Of a stretch of 18,451 bases of DNA, positions 7,123-14,280 are shown one piece after another. This DNA is from JAISDD01 sp031553935. GTDB lineage: Bacteria; Bacillota; Syntrophomonadia; Syntrophomonadales; Syntrophomonadaceae. Position numbers and translations under genes: made by a program. How positions within the stretch are numbered: the first letter of the stretch is position 1; every line of letters begins with the position of its first letter. A model generated the notes under the pieces. It searched no databases and had not been told where the DNA came from. It worked only from the letters and a program-made list of their open reading frames with translations. The DNA is taken from positions 1 through 18,451 of the forward strand of contig JAVBKS010000062.1 in NCBI GenBank assembly GCA_031553935.1. Reading direction: 5' to 3'.

Positions 7123-7210
7123 AACAATTGGCTACAGTTAGCGGCGCAGGGTGAGCACTAAAAGGACTCCCTCCGCCGCTTCGCGCCACCTCTCTCAAAA
7201 GGGAGGCATT
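7123..7210 (+). repeat. Dispersed repeat, copy 1
   Basis: It shares with 17921-18010, in the same orientation, the blocks ATTGG-Y-TACAGTTAGC, GAGCAC, ACTCCCTCCG-Y-CGCTTCGCGCCACCT and GGGAGGC, in the same order. The final hairpin (7189-7206) is degraded to CCTCTC/GGGAGG with a G-U pair. Its translation resembles the spurious 'LRGRWREATEGV' peptides that such repeats leave in many Firmicute annotations, so it is not coding. Confidence 0.8.
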
Positions 7211-7316
7211 ATTTATTATTAACCTTGCCGCATTATAATCTATTACTTTTTGATAGATAAATGCTGCTAAGAAAACTCTCCTTAGGTTACACAGACAATA
7301 AAGTGATTTGACTTTT

Positions 7317-7346
7317 TAGACAGCCTGAAGTCCTTTGTGCTAATAT
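7317..7346 (+). promoter_or_regulatory. Candidate promoter of the alpha/beta hydrolase gene
   Basis: -35 TAGACA (7317-7322, one mismatch to TTGACA), 18-base spacer, -10 TAATAT (7341-7346) preceded by TGC as an extended -10. The leader is about 40 bases. Confidence 0.45.
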
Positions 7347-7394
7347 ATGTTATATACTTATGACAATATCAGACGAAGGTTTTGAGGCTATAAC

Positions 7395-8396
7395 ATGAAC
7401 AAAATTGCCAGTATTGCTATTGACTCTCTAATCAATTCATTGGTAGGCTACAAATATTCTCGTTCACGCTTTCCTCATACCAGCTCACCATTTGATGCTA
7501 AACTCTTCCGCACTGTAAGTGATGGGTTTTGGCATAATGAATTTTTAACCTCTCCTTTAGATAATCTAACTCCAGCAGTTAATATATCAGCACTTCCTAA
7601 AAAATCATGGTCAGAAGTTTATAAGATAACCTTCCCTAGTATAATCGGTGAAGTTTCCAATAACATAGTATGGGCAAGGTTATACACCCCGAAATCTAAT
7701 AAACTTAGTCCAACCATGTCCGGTCCAGCTGTGTTAATTATTCCAGGCTGGCTTAGTTTCAATTATTACGCGTATGAAGGTATTTGCAAGGCATATATTA
7801 AGCAGGGTTTTAGTTGTCTGACAATTGCCCTTCCTTATCATTTACAGCGCTCCGCCCCCGGCTCTTTTAGTGGCGAATTGTTTTTCACAGCTGATTTAGT
7901 CAAGAGCGTGCTGCAAATGCGTCAAGCTTTAGTTGAATGTCGGCAAGCGCTGGCTTGGCTTAACAGTGTGTTTACCTCAATAAGTGTCCTCGGAATGAGT
8001 TTAGGCGGATACCTTGCTGGTATGCTATCGGTCTTCGAGCCGAGCCTTAAATCCGCTATTCTTTTGGTTCCAGCCTCCAATTTAGTTGAACCGCTTATGA
8101 ATTCAAGCCTTTGTAAGCCTCTTAAACAGAGAATTCTCAATAACAATTCTAATACCGAAATAAGTTATCTCGATGACTTGCTAGATCCAAGGAGCTTTTC
8201 TCCGCAATTAGATAAGGATCGCATAAAGTTTATTGCCGGTATTTACGACCGAACAATTCGCTTGGAATGGATCGAAAAATGGTGTGCTGCTTGGGGTCAC
8301 GATCAACTAGAAAAAGTCCAGCATGGACATATTAGCTCGCTTTTAGATCGCCACTTGATTGAAACTATGGCATCATTCGCCATTAGCAAGCTATAG
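7395..8396 (+). CDS. Alpha/beta hydrolase, uncharacterised
   Basis: A 333-residue alpha/beta-hydrolase-fold protein. The oxyanion region IIPGW is at 115-119, and the PYHLQRSAPG segment after strand 4 resembles the LPYHxxR signature of esterase-like relatives. The nucleophile elbow is G200-M-S202-L-G204-G. Asp285 in AGIYDRT is the likely acid, and His310 or His312 in QHGHIS the likely base, so the triad looks complete. There is no signal peptide, so it should be cytosolic. The first 90 residues have no recognised domain. Substrate is unknown; an esterase or lipase-like role is inference. The ATG at 7395 follows GAGG by seven bases. It converges with the metallopeptidase gene, with 15 bases between stop codons and no obvious terminator. 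Confidence 0.85.
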   Translation: MNKIASIAIDSLINSLVGYKYSRSRFPHTSSPFDAKLFRTVSDGFWHNEFLTSPLDNLTPAVNISALPKKSWSEVYKITFPSIIGEVSNNIVWARLYTPKSNKLSPTMSGPAVLIIPGWLSFNYYAYEGICKAYIKQGFSCLTIALPYHLQRSAPGSFSGELFFTADLVKSVLQMRQALVECRQALAWLNSVFTSISVLGMSLGGYLAGMLSVFEPSLKSAILLVPASNLVEPLMNSSLCKPLKQRILNNNSNTEISYLDDLLDPRSFSPQLDKDRIKFIAGIYDRTIRLEWIEKWCAAWGHDQLEKVQHGHISSLLDRHLIETMASFAISKL

Positions 8397-8411
8397 CGTA
8401 TTTTTGCCAGA

Positions 8412-8792
8412 TCATTTGCCTTTATTATTTTTCATATAATGTGCTAATTCCTGCTCATCTTTTATTTCTAATCCTTTTTCCCCGGCCAGAAATTCGAAAT
8501 GATGAGTTAATTCATGCCAAAGAATATGAGTAAGTTCATGCTTAAGCGCCTCTGTGTTTAAATGTCCATGTATTTTCATGACCGAACCGTAATATATTAT
8601 TATATAATGGCCCATACGCCAATCACTGTGGTATTCTCCTAAAATGTATAATGTGTCTGCATTTCTGCTCGCCGGATGAATCTTCGTATCCGGCAGAAGC
8701 AATACCCCCCCATTCAAGTCGCTGTACATGCGGGTTGGCAAACTATCCACTATATCATCTAAGACAGCTCCCATTTCATCAATTGATAGCAT
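8412..8792 (-). CDS. Small zincin-like metallopeptidase family protein
   Basis: A 126-residue protein of the bacterial metallopeptidase family with a gluzincin-like HExxH. The motif region HELTHILWHELTHHFE at 85-100 contains two copies of HELTH. The second (93-97, HELTHHFE) matches the usual active-site helix, and a downstream Glu in KDEQELAHY (112-115) may be the third zinc ligand. There is no signal peptide. Physiological substrate is unknown for the family. The ATG at 8792 is preceded by AAGGA at eight bases; an in-frame ATG three codons earlier abuts that site and is unlikely. Confidence 0.83.
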   Translation of the reverse strand: MLSIDEMGAVLDDIVDSLPTRMYSDLNGGVLLLPDTKIHPASRNADTLYILGEYHSDWRMGHYIIIYYGSVMKIHGHLNTEALKHELTHILWHELTHHFEFLAGEKGLEIKDEQELAHYMKNNKGK

Positions 8793-8897
8793 TTCATTCA
8801 TCCTTAAAAACTAATACCTATAGCTTAACCTAATTTCGCCAATAAAACATCTTTGCATTCATACCGATTCAGCATTATATATCCCCAAATCATGTGA

Positions 8898-8903
8898 TAT
8901 AAT
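8898..8903 (+). promoter_or_regulatory. Extended -10 element of the YdcF-type gene
   Basis: TATAAT preceded by TGA (8895-8903), about 60 bases before the start at 8963. The -35 at the right distance (TTATAT) is poor, so the extended -10 would carry recognition. Confidence 0.45.
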
Positions 8904-8962
8904 TTGCATGGAATCAGATATTGTCAATATTGACGAAAATATATAGTTACAGGAAAATACTA

Positions 8963-9790
8963 ATGAGTAAACTGCCTAAATTCCCTCATGATGTTCTTTT
9001 GCTGTTATCACTGCTGTTTATACTTTACGCAGAAGGTATTGCCTCGATATTTTATGGCTTAGCATCTAGTTCGCATTTTTTGCGGGCCCTTGGTTTTGTG
9101 GTATTCTTCTACTCCTTCTTAAAATACCTGCAGCAGTTTAAAAAAACGAAAACGCCGGCCATAGCTACTTTAAGGTTTTATAAAGCATTAGTGGGATTAA
9201 TTCTTGTCTTTTTCGCAATAACTCAGGTGATAATCGAGTTAAATTCCAAAGATGAGGAAATCACCACCGACACTCAGTTCGTAATTATACTTGGCGCCGG
9301 CCTTGATGGCGAAAAGCCTTCAGCAATCTTGGTTTCACGTTTAGATAAATCCCTGGCTTTTATGCATGCCCATCCAGAGATAAAAGCTATTCTTTGTGGA
9401 GGACGAGGCCCTGATGAGAATATTTCTGAAGCAAATGCCATGTATCGCTACTTGGTTGCCAATGGTATCTCCTCAGAGCGCTTGTTCTGTGAAAACTATT
9501 CGCGAACAACCCACGAAAATATCGCCAATGCTCGCAACTACTTGGCAAGTAATTTCGGAATCTCGGTTGATACCAGAATCAAAGCCGCTATTGTTAGCAG
9601 CGACTTCCATCTTTTTCGAGCTAAATTTATCGCGAAATACTACAATATAGACGCTTATTCAATAAGTAGCCCAACACCGGATATAGGTATTTTACCTCTC
9701 TATTATCGTCTGCGGGAAGGGGCAGCAATTATGGTCGACATTTTGGAAATTGAAATGAAATATTTAGTCACTTACATTAGAGCTATATAG
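8963..9790 (+). CDS. YdcF family (DUF218) membrane protein
   Basis: A 275-residue protein with two or three N-terminal membrane helices (about residues 9-30, 35-52 and 73-92) and a C-terminal DUF218 domain of the YdcF/SanA/ElyC family. The domain shows the usual blocks in order: VIILGAGLDG, the SRLDKSLAF helix, ILCGGRGPDENISEA, YLVANGISSERLFCENYSRTT-type segment followed by HENIANA, and SSDFHLFRA. Family members are linked to the cell envelope (ElyC and SanA in E. coli); the exact reaction is unknown. The ATG at 8963 has AGGA eight bases upstream. The frame stays open to a TTG at 8921, which has no ribosome site. The ABM-domain gene follows 52 bases later on the same strand. Confidence 0.87.
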   Translation: MSKLPKFPHDVLLLLSLLFILYAEGIASIFYGLASSSHFLRALGFVVFFYSFLKYLQQFKKTKTPAIATLRFYKALVGLILVFFAITQVIIELNSKDEEITTDTQFVIILGAGLDGEKPSAILVSRLDKSLAFMHAHPEIKAILCGGRGPDENISEANAMYRYLVANGISSERLFCENYSRTTHENIANARNYLASNFGISVDTRIKAAIVSSDFHLFRAKFIAKYYNIDAYSISSPTPDIGILPLYYRLREGAAIMVDILEIEMKYLVTYIRAI

Positions 9791-9810
9791 TATTTATGGA
9801 AATTAATTGC

Positions 9811-9822
9811 TATCATATGATA
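9811..9822. promoter_or_regulatory. 12-bp perfect palindrome before the ABM gene
   Basis: TATCATATGATA sits in the 52-base gap between the YdcF-type gene and the ABM gene, about 20 bases before the latter's start. It may be an operator. Short AT-rich palindromes also arise by chance. Confidence 0.3.
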
Positions 9823-9842
9823 CAAGGAAAGGAGTTGAGTTT

Positions 9843-10133
9843 ATGATTATTGCGATTGCTAATTTGACAGTCAAGACTGGTACTGAGCAGGTTTTTATCA
9901 ATGCTGCCACCGAATGTATAGCGGAAACAGTTAAAGAAGATGGCAATATAAAGTATGAAGTACATCAAAGCATAAATAACCGCTGTATGTTCACATTTGT
10001 TGAGGAATGGAAGTCCATACAGGACTTAAACCTACATGTGAAAACTGATCACTTCCGCACTCTTAATAGAGTTATTAAAGAAATAGCAGAAATTCCACTA
10101 GCTGCCGATATATATGAAGGAAAGAAATTATAG
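9843..10133 (+). CDS. Antibiotic biosynthesis monooxygenase (ABM) domain protein, YgiN-like
   Basis: A 96-residue single ABM (dimeric alpha-beta barrel) domain. MIIAIANLTVKTGTEQVF forms the first strand and helix, then NIKYEVHQSINN, MFTFVEEWKS and LNLHVKTDHF with the conserved helix-proximal His, and AADIYEG as the last strand. Relatives such as YgiN are cofactorless quinol monooxygenases; others bind haem or have unknown substrates. The ATG at 9843 is eight bases after AAAGGAG; an upstream ATG has no site. It may be co-transcribed with the YdcF-type gene. Confidence 0.88.
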   Translation: MIIAIANLTVKTGTEQVFINAATECIAETVKEDGNIKYEVHQSINNRCMFTFVEEWKSIQDLNLHVKTDHFRTLNRVIKEIAEIPLAADIYEGKKL

Positions 10134-10144
10134 TTTTGTCTGAA

Positions 10145-10158
10145 AGAAAATATTTTCT
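10145..10158. repeat. 14-bp perfect palindrome after the ABM gene
   Basis: AGAAAATATTTTCT, 11 bases past the ABM stop codon. It could be a weak 3'-end hairpin or a protein-binding site. No T-run follows. Confidence 0.4.
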
Positions 10159-10163
10159 GATTA

Positions 10164-10361
10164 GTGGTTTACAACTATTGTGAAGTTTGTTACAATCAAT
10201 TTGTAGACAAGATTAATAGTGGTTCTTCTACAAATGAATCTGAAACAAAATTTTTTATCGGTTCTTGTGAAATTTGTTGCAAACAGATAGATTTGTCTTA
10301 TGATTCGAAGCCCATATTGTTGAAGATTTTTACTTTTTTGTACCGCTTGAATTACATGTAG
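10164..10361 (+). CDS. Doubtful 65-residue reading frame with two CE-[VI]-C motifs
   Basis: A frame of 65 codons opening with GTG, without a Shine-Dalgarno. It would encode two related segments, CEVCYNQ and CEICCKQ, exactly 29 codons apart and derived from an 18-base direct repeat with two differences (10178-10195 and 10265-10282). Paired CxxC motifs can make a zinc ribbon, so this may be a real small protein or a remnant of one. Against it: no ribosome site, low-complexity AT-rich codons, and one arm of a 17-bp inverted repeat (10231-10247) inside it. I do not recognise a family. Confidence 0.25.
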   Translation: MVYNYCEVCYNQFVDKINSGSSTNESETKFFIGSCEICCKQIDLSYDSKPILLKIFTFLYRLNYM

Positions 10362-10737
10362 TTTTATCAGTAATTGTCAATATACGAACACATTAACATA
10401 ATAATAATTCTTTTTATCTGTTTCAGATTCATTTGTTTAACATATAAATTTGTTGATATTAGGAAACATACCAATCCCTTTTGTATAGCTCCGAATTCCC
10501 AATCTTGTAAGCTATTCACCATTCTTTGATAAAAGTATTGCCGGGAATTCGGGGCATTTTTTGTCCTTTTTTCTGCATTAAAAATTTCGCAATAATTGTT
10601 ATGATTATCCAACAGAAAAAATTGTCCCAAATAAATGCATTTCTGAAAGGATCTGTGCGGTAGCATTTTTTCTGTGATGGCAAATGGTAGTAATAACGTG
10701 GTAATATTATCAACATAGATTTTTCCTGGAGGCATCT

Positions 10738-12270
10738 TTGACAAATAATGTTATCATTGCAGTAATTGTCCCTTTTTCAGTAATGACCTCAATAATGATT
10801 ATAATTGCTGGGTTATATGGCTGGGACAAGCAGATCAATCGAATATTTCTTTTTTTATCTATCGCAGTACTTGGATGGCAGCTTTCCGAAATTTTTTACT
10901 TTATGAGTAATGATTTCGTTTGGAGTGCGCGATTCTTTAACCTTAAATTAGTTTTTACGGCTCCAGCTGCAGTTTTTTTGTTGTTATTATGCATCAGATT
11001 TTACCGATTAGAAAGATACATATCTACTCGATTCTTGCTTGCTTTGTTCATAATTCCTTGTTTTACCATGGTTTTCTCTTTAACCAGTGAATATCATCAA
11101 CTCATTCGCCATACACTGCTAATACTTGAAACCCAACCCTTACACCAAACCCTAAACATTAGAGGCGTATGGTTCTGGATTCACTCGGCATATAGTTATA
11201 TGTTGTTGCTAGCTTGTGTTAGTATAATCATTTCTGAACACCGCAAACTACCAACTGGATACAAAGTTTCTTCCATTATTTTTCTCTTAGGCATCTGTGC
11301 TACGATTTTGAGCAATGTTCTCATTATTTTCGATATTATTAACAATCCTTTTGATATCACGATAGTTGGAATGAGCTTGGCGCAAATCTTTTTGTATGTA
11401 GCAATTGCAGACAGCGATCGCGTTGATTATTTGGTTCTTGCGCGCAATGATGTTTTGAATTTTTTGGAAGAATATGTGTTTATTCTCGATAACGAGCGTC
11501 GTGTTCTAGATTGTAATCACGCGGCCAAGAAATGGGTGGAATCTTTCGGCTTAAGTGGAGATAGGATTTTTAACTTTAGCGAGATTTTTAATCATTTGAA
11601 GAAGGTCAGCATTATTCCGGAAAAAAACAACTCCACTGACCAGGCTTTGAGTATTTATGTGTCGGAAGCAAATCTATCCCTAGTCTATAATCTTAATGAA
11701 AAGACGGTCTTAGATACTCGGGGTCATCAGCTCGGTGTGTTCGTAATATTTAACGATGTTACCAAATATAAAACCCATATGGACCAATTAGAGGAAGCGG
11801 CTGGTATCGACCCATTAACTGGCCTTGCAAATCGCCGGGGCTTTGAGCAGCTAAAACTGGAATTGGATATTCCCGCAAGCTACCCCTTAAGTATTGTCTT
11901 GGGTGATGTAAACAATATGAAGTATATTAATGACAATATGGGCCATGCCCATGGCGACTTATTGTTGAGAGCAGTAGCAAAAACACTTGAAGAAATTTGT
12001 GCCGACAAAGGTATCGCGGCGAGAATTGGGGGCGATGAGTTCATAGTCCTGCTCCCAAACACGTCTATGATTCAAGCTAAAAATATGTTTGCCTCTATTA
12101 ATGAAGCTTCCTTTTGGCAAGATCATTTCAAGATGAGATCATCTCTTGCCTTAGGTTTCTCTGAAAAAAGCAGCGCCGATACAAGTTTAGACGCGCTTAT
12201 TCATAAGGCAGATCTTGATATGTACAGCAATAAAGAATCTGACCGCCGAGGTAAAGCCCCATTTAACTAA
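10738..12270 (+). CDS. 7TM membrane diguanylate cyclase (GGDEF)
   Basis: A 510-residue protein that should make cyclic di-GMP from two GTP. Residues 5-225 form about seven membrane helices like the 7TM sensor region found on some histidine kinases. Residues about 236-345 resemble a PAS fold (YVFILDNERRVLDCN... VFNDVTKYK). The GGDEF domain spans about 350-500, with DPLTGLANRRGF, GDVNNMKYINDNMGHAHGD and an intact active site GGDEF at 431-435, so catalysis is expected. The inhibitory I-site, RxxD five residues before GGDEF, is replaced by A422-D-K-G425, so product inhibition there is probably lost. No EAL domain follows. The start is TTG at 10738, five bases after CTGGAGG; the next in-frame ATG would remove part of the first helix. 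It is the natural partner for PilZ receptors such as the one at 1182-1898. Confidence 0.93.
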   Translation: MTNNVIIAVIVPFSVMTSIMIIIAGLYGWDKQINRIFLFLSIAVLGWQLSEIFYFMSNDFVWSARFFNLKLVFTAPAAVFLLLLCIRFYRLERYISTRFLLALFIIPCFTMVFSLTSEYHQLIRHTLLILETQPLHQTLNIRGVWFWIHSAYSYMLLLACVSIIISEHRKLPTGYKVSSIIFLLGICATILSNVLIIFDIINNPFDITIVGMSLAQIFLYVAIADSDRVDYLVLARNDVLNFLEEYVFILDNERRVLDCNHAAKKWVESFGLSGDRIFNFSEIFNHLKKVSIIPEKNNSTDQALSIYVSEANLSLVYNLNEKTVLDTRGHQLGVFVIFNDVTKYKTHMDQLEEAAGIDPLTGLANRRGFEQLKLELDIPASYPLSIVLGDVNNMKYINDNMGHAHGDLLLRAVAKTLEEICADKGIAARIGGDEFIVLLPNTSMIQAKNMFASINEASFWQDHFKMRSSLALGFSEKSSADTSLDALIHKADLDMYSNKESDRRGKAPFN

Positions 12271-12567
12271 AGCTGCAAGCCAACCATCGCGAAATTACAG
12301 CATCAGAATCCATAAAGCAAAGTTATACACTAGAAATATTAGGTTATAAAAAGATACAATTAAATAGATACTAGCTCAAAAAGTTTAACCCATTACATTA
12401 TGATTACCATTAAAGAAAGGCAGGTGGAATTGGCCACCGAGGCTTACTTATACTATTCTTTGTTAAATATAGACCGCTACTAGGAAATAAAACGCGAGCC
12501 CTATAGGTATCCGCGTTAAGGTGAGGTTTTAATAGCAAATTAGTATTACCTCGGTGCTGATGATAAT
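12271..12567 (+). promoter_or_regulatory. Structured leader or spacer before the reductase-rhodanese gene
   Basis: About 300 bases. The second half can fold in competing ways: GGTGG/CCACC (12423-12427, 12434-12438); AACGCG/CGCGTT (12491-12496, 12512-12517); GAGGT/ACCTC (12523-12527, 12548-12552); and the long-range CACCGAGG/CCTCGGTG (12435-12442, 12549-12556). The last two cover the only weak Shine-Dalgarno-like GGTG. It matches no riboswitch or T-box consensus that I know. No clear promoter was seen, and the first half shows nothing. Confidence 0.4.
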
Positions 12568-14229
12568 ATGCAAAAAAAAATAGTAATTGTTGGCGGTGTG
12601 GCTGCAGGAGCTAGCGCTGCTGCTCGTATGCGCCGCATGGATGAACATGCAAAAATAGTTATGCTTGAAAGAGGCGATTTCATTTCATTTGCTAATTGCG
12701 GATTACCCTACTACATCGGGGGAGTAATTGCGCAAAGAGATAGCTTATTCGTGCAAACACCAGCTGCAATGAAGAAACGGTTTGCATTAGATATTCGAAC
12801 CAAAAATGAAGTAATAGCAATCGATGCATCTGCAAAAACTATTACCATATATGATCATAACCTCGGGATATTATATACAGAGTTTTATGATTATTTGTTG
12901 CTATGCAATGGTGCTTCACCAATTATTCCAGAGCTATCTGGGATTGATAAACAAAATGTCTTTTTAGTAAGAAATATTCCTGATACAGATGCCATTAAGG
13001 AATATGTATTAAGATCATCATCACAAACCGCTGTTATTATTGGCGGCGGACTTATTGGTCTCGAAATGGCAGAAATGATACGCCATATAGGTCTTAATGT
13101 GCATATTGTCGAGGCTTCTTCCCAAGTCTTACCGCCATTAGACCAGGAAATGGCTGCCTATGTTCATAAAGAGTTGCGTAACCAAGGAATAGATTTGCAT
13201 TTACAGGATAAGGCTGATTCCCTTCTGTATGATAATGATTTCGTAACTCATGTACAACTAGCTAGTGGAAAAAGTATTTCTGCAGATTTAGTTATTTTAG
13301 GAATAGGGGTAAAACCTAATAGCTCTATTGCTCGCGAAGCTGGGCTGAGGATCGGTAATTTAGGCGGAATCGAAGTGGATGAGTTCTTGAGAACTTCAGA
13401 TCCATCAATTTTTGCTGCCGGTGATGTAATTCAAGTAAAAAACTTGATTTCGGGTTCTGATGCCCTTTTCCCGCTTGCCGGCCCGGCAAATCGACAAGGT
13501 TGGATTGCTGCCAATAATATTGTAGGACCCAAAATGATTTCCTACAAAGGCGTTCAGGGTACTTCTATCGTCAAGGTTTTCGACCAGACAGCAGCTACTA
13601 CCGGGCTGAATGAGAAAACTCTAAAAGCAATGGGAATTCCCTATCAAGCTATTCATGTTCATCCTAACTCCAGTGCCAGTTATTATCCAGGAGCTGCGCA
13701 AATGACAATAAAAATCCTCTTTGATCCCGAAGATGGCCGCTTATTAGGAGCACAAATCATTGGTGCCCGTGGGGTAGATAAACGAATAGATGTGTTTGCT
13801 GCTGCCTTGCGTTTAAAACAAAACGTATTTGATATACAAGAATTCGAACTAGCTTATGCTCCTCCTTATTCGTCAGCCAAAGATCCGGTAAATCTCGCCG
13901 CTTATGCTGCCGGGAATGTGGTTACAAAACAAGTAGATCTAATTCATTGGGACTCCATATCATCTTATATAGATAATAATGATGCGATCCTCATTGATGC
14001 CCGTACAGCCCGCGAGTATAGCTTGGGATCAGTTCCAGGTGCAATTAACATTCCCGTCGATGAATTGCGTTCAAGATATGAAGAACTACCGAAGGACAAA
14101 GACTTATTAGTCTATTGCCAAGTCGGCTTGCGTAGTTATATAGCATGTCGAATTCTATCGCAGCTAGGCTTCAAAGTTAAAAATATCAGCGGTGGTTACA
14201 ACTTATATACAGTTATTAATCAATATTAG
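12568..14229 (+). CDS. CoA-disulfide/persulfide reductase with C-terminal rhodanese domain
   Basis: A 553-residue fusion of a flavin-dependent single-cysteine disulfide reductase and a sulfurtransferase. The FAD motif VGGVAAGASAA is at 8-18, the redox cysteine is C44 in FANCGLPYYIGG, the NADH motif IIGGGLIGLE lies near 155-165, the second FAD motif IFAAGDV is near 285, and YAPPYSSAKDPVN is the conserved C-terminal tyrosine segment. The rhodanese domain (about 460-550) has active-site C517 in YCQVGLRSY. Homologues with this architecture (CoADR-RHD of Bacillus, NADH-dependent persulfide reductases) reduce CoA disulfide, CoA persulfide or polysulfide. The length is typical and both catalytic cysteines are present. 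The ATG at 12568 has only a weak GGTG 11 bases upstream, which the leader can sequester. A terminator follows. Confidence 0.93.
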   Translation: MQKKIVIVGGVAAGASAAARMRRMDEHAKIVMLERGDFISFANCGLPYYIGGVIAQRDSLFVQTPAAMKKRFALDIRTKNEVIAIDASAKTITIYDHNLGILYTEFYDYLLLCNGASPIIPELSGIDKQNVFLVRNIPDTDAIKEYVLRSSSQTAVIIGGGLIGLEMAEMIRHIGLNVHIVEASSQVLPPLDQEMAAYVHKELRNQGIDLHLQDKADSLLYDNDFVTHVQLASGKSISADLVILGIGVKPNSSIAREAGLRIGNLGGIEVDEFLRTSDPSIFAAGDVIQVKNLISGSDALFPLAGPANRQGWIAANNIVGPKMISYKGVQGTSIVKVFDQTAATTGLNEKTLKAMGIPYQAIHVHPNSSASYYPGAAQMTIKILFDPEDGRLLGAQIIGARGVDKRIDVFAAALRLKQNVFDIQEFELAYAPPYSSAKDPVNLAAYAAGNVVTKQVDLIHWDSISSYIDNNDAILIDARTAREYSLGSVPGAINIPVDELRSRYEELPKDKDLLVYCQVGLRSYIACRILSQLGFKVKNISGGYNLYTVINQY

Positions 14230-14235
14230 GTTAGG

Positions 14236-14269
14236 AAGGCTTATTAATTGCATCCAATTAATAAGCCTT
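14236..14269 (+). terminator. Terminator hairpin between convergent genes
   Basis: A perfect 14-bp stem, AAGGCTTATTAATT with AATTAATAAGCCTT, and a 6-nt loop, starting six bases after the reductase stop codon. The T-tail is short (TTTAAT), and the convergent protease gene stops at 14281, so it may act on both strands. Confidence 0.72.
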
Positions 14270-14280
14270 TAATACTCAAG

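Larger units (their letters stand above)
7080..7394. other. Gene-free spacer after rubrerythrin
   Basis: About 315 bases. It contains copy 1 of a dispersed repeat (7123-7210), then AT-rich DNA with no recognisable gene, and the candidate promoter of the alpha/beta hydrolase gene (7317-7346). Confidence 0.7.
10134..10737. other. Long spacer with nested inverted repeats before the GGDEF gene
   Basis: About 600 AT-rich bases between the ABM gene and the diguanylate cyclase gene. It holds the 14-bp palindrome (10145-10158), the doubtful CxxC frame, a 17-bp exact inverted repeat (10231-10247 with 10419-10435) and a 10-bp inverted repeat CCGAATTCCC/GGGAATTCGG (10491-10500 with 10542-10551) followed by a T-rich stretch. 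No transposase, known riboswitch or clear promoter was recognised. Confidence 0.6.

Noticed and set aside
10367..10744. 125-codon minus-strand reading frame
   Set aside because: Starts at a TTG without a Shine-Dalgarno inside the GGDEF gene's start region and runs through inverted repeats; no recognisable domain.
12418..12520. Possible T-box or cobalamin riboswitch in the leader
   Set aside because: The hairpins are suggestive, but no conserved T-box bulge sequence or cobalamin-box was found; kept only as an unassigned structured leader.
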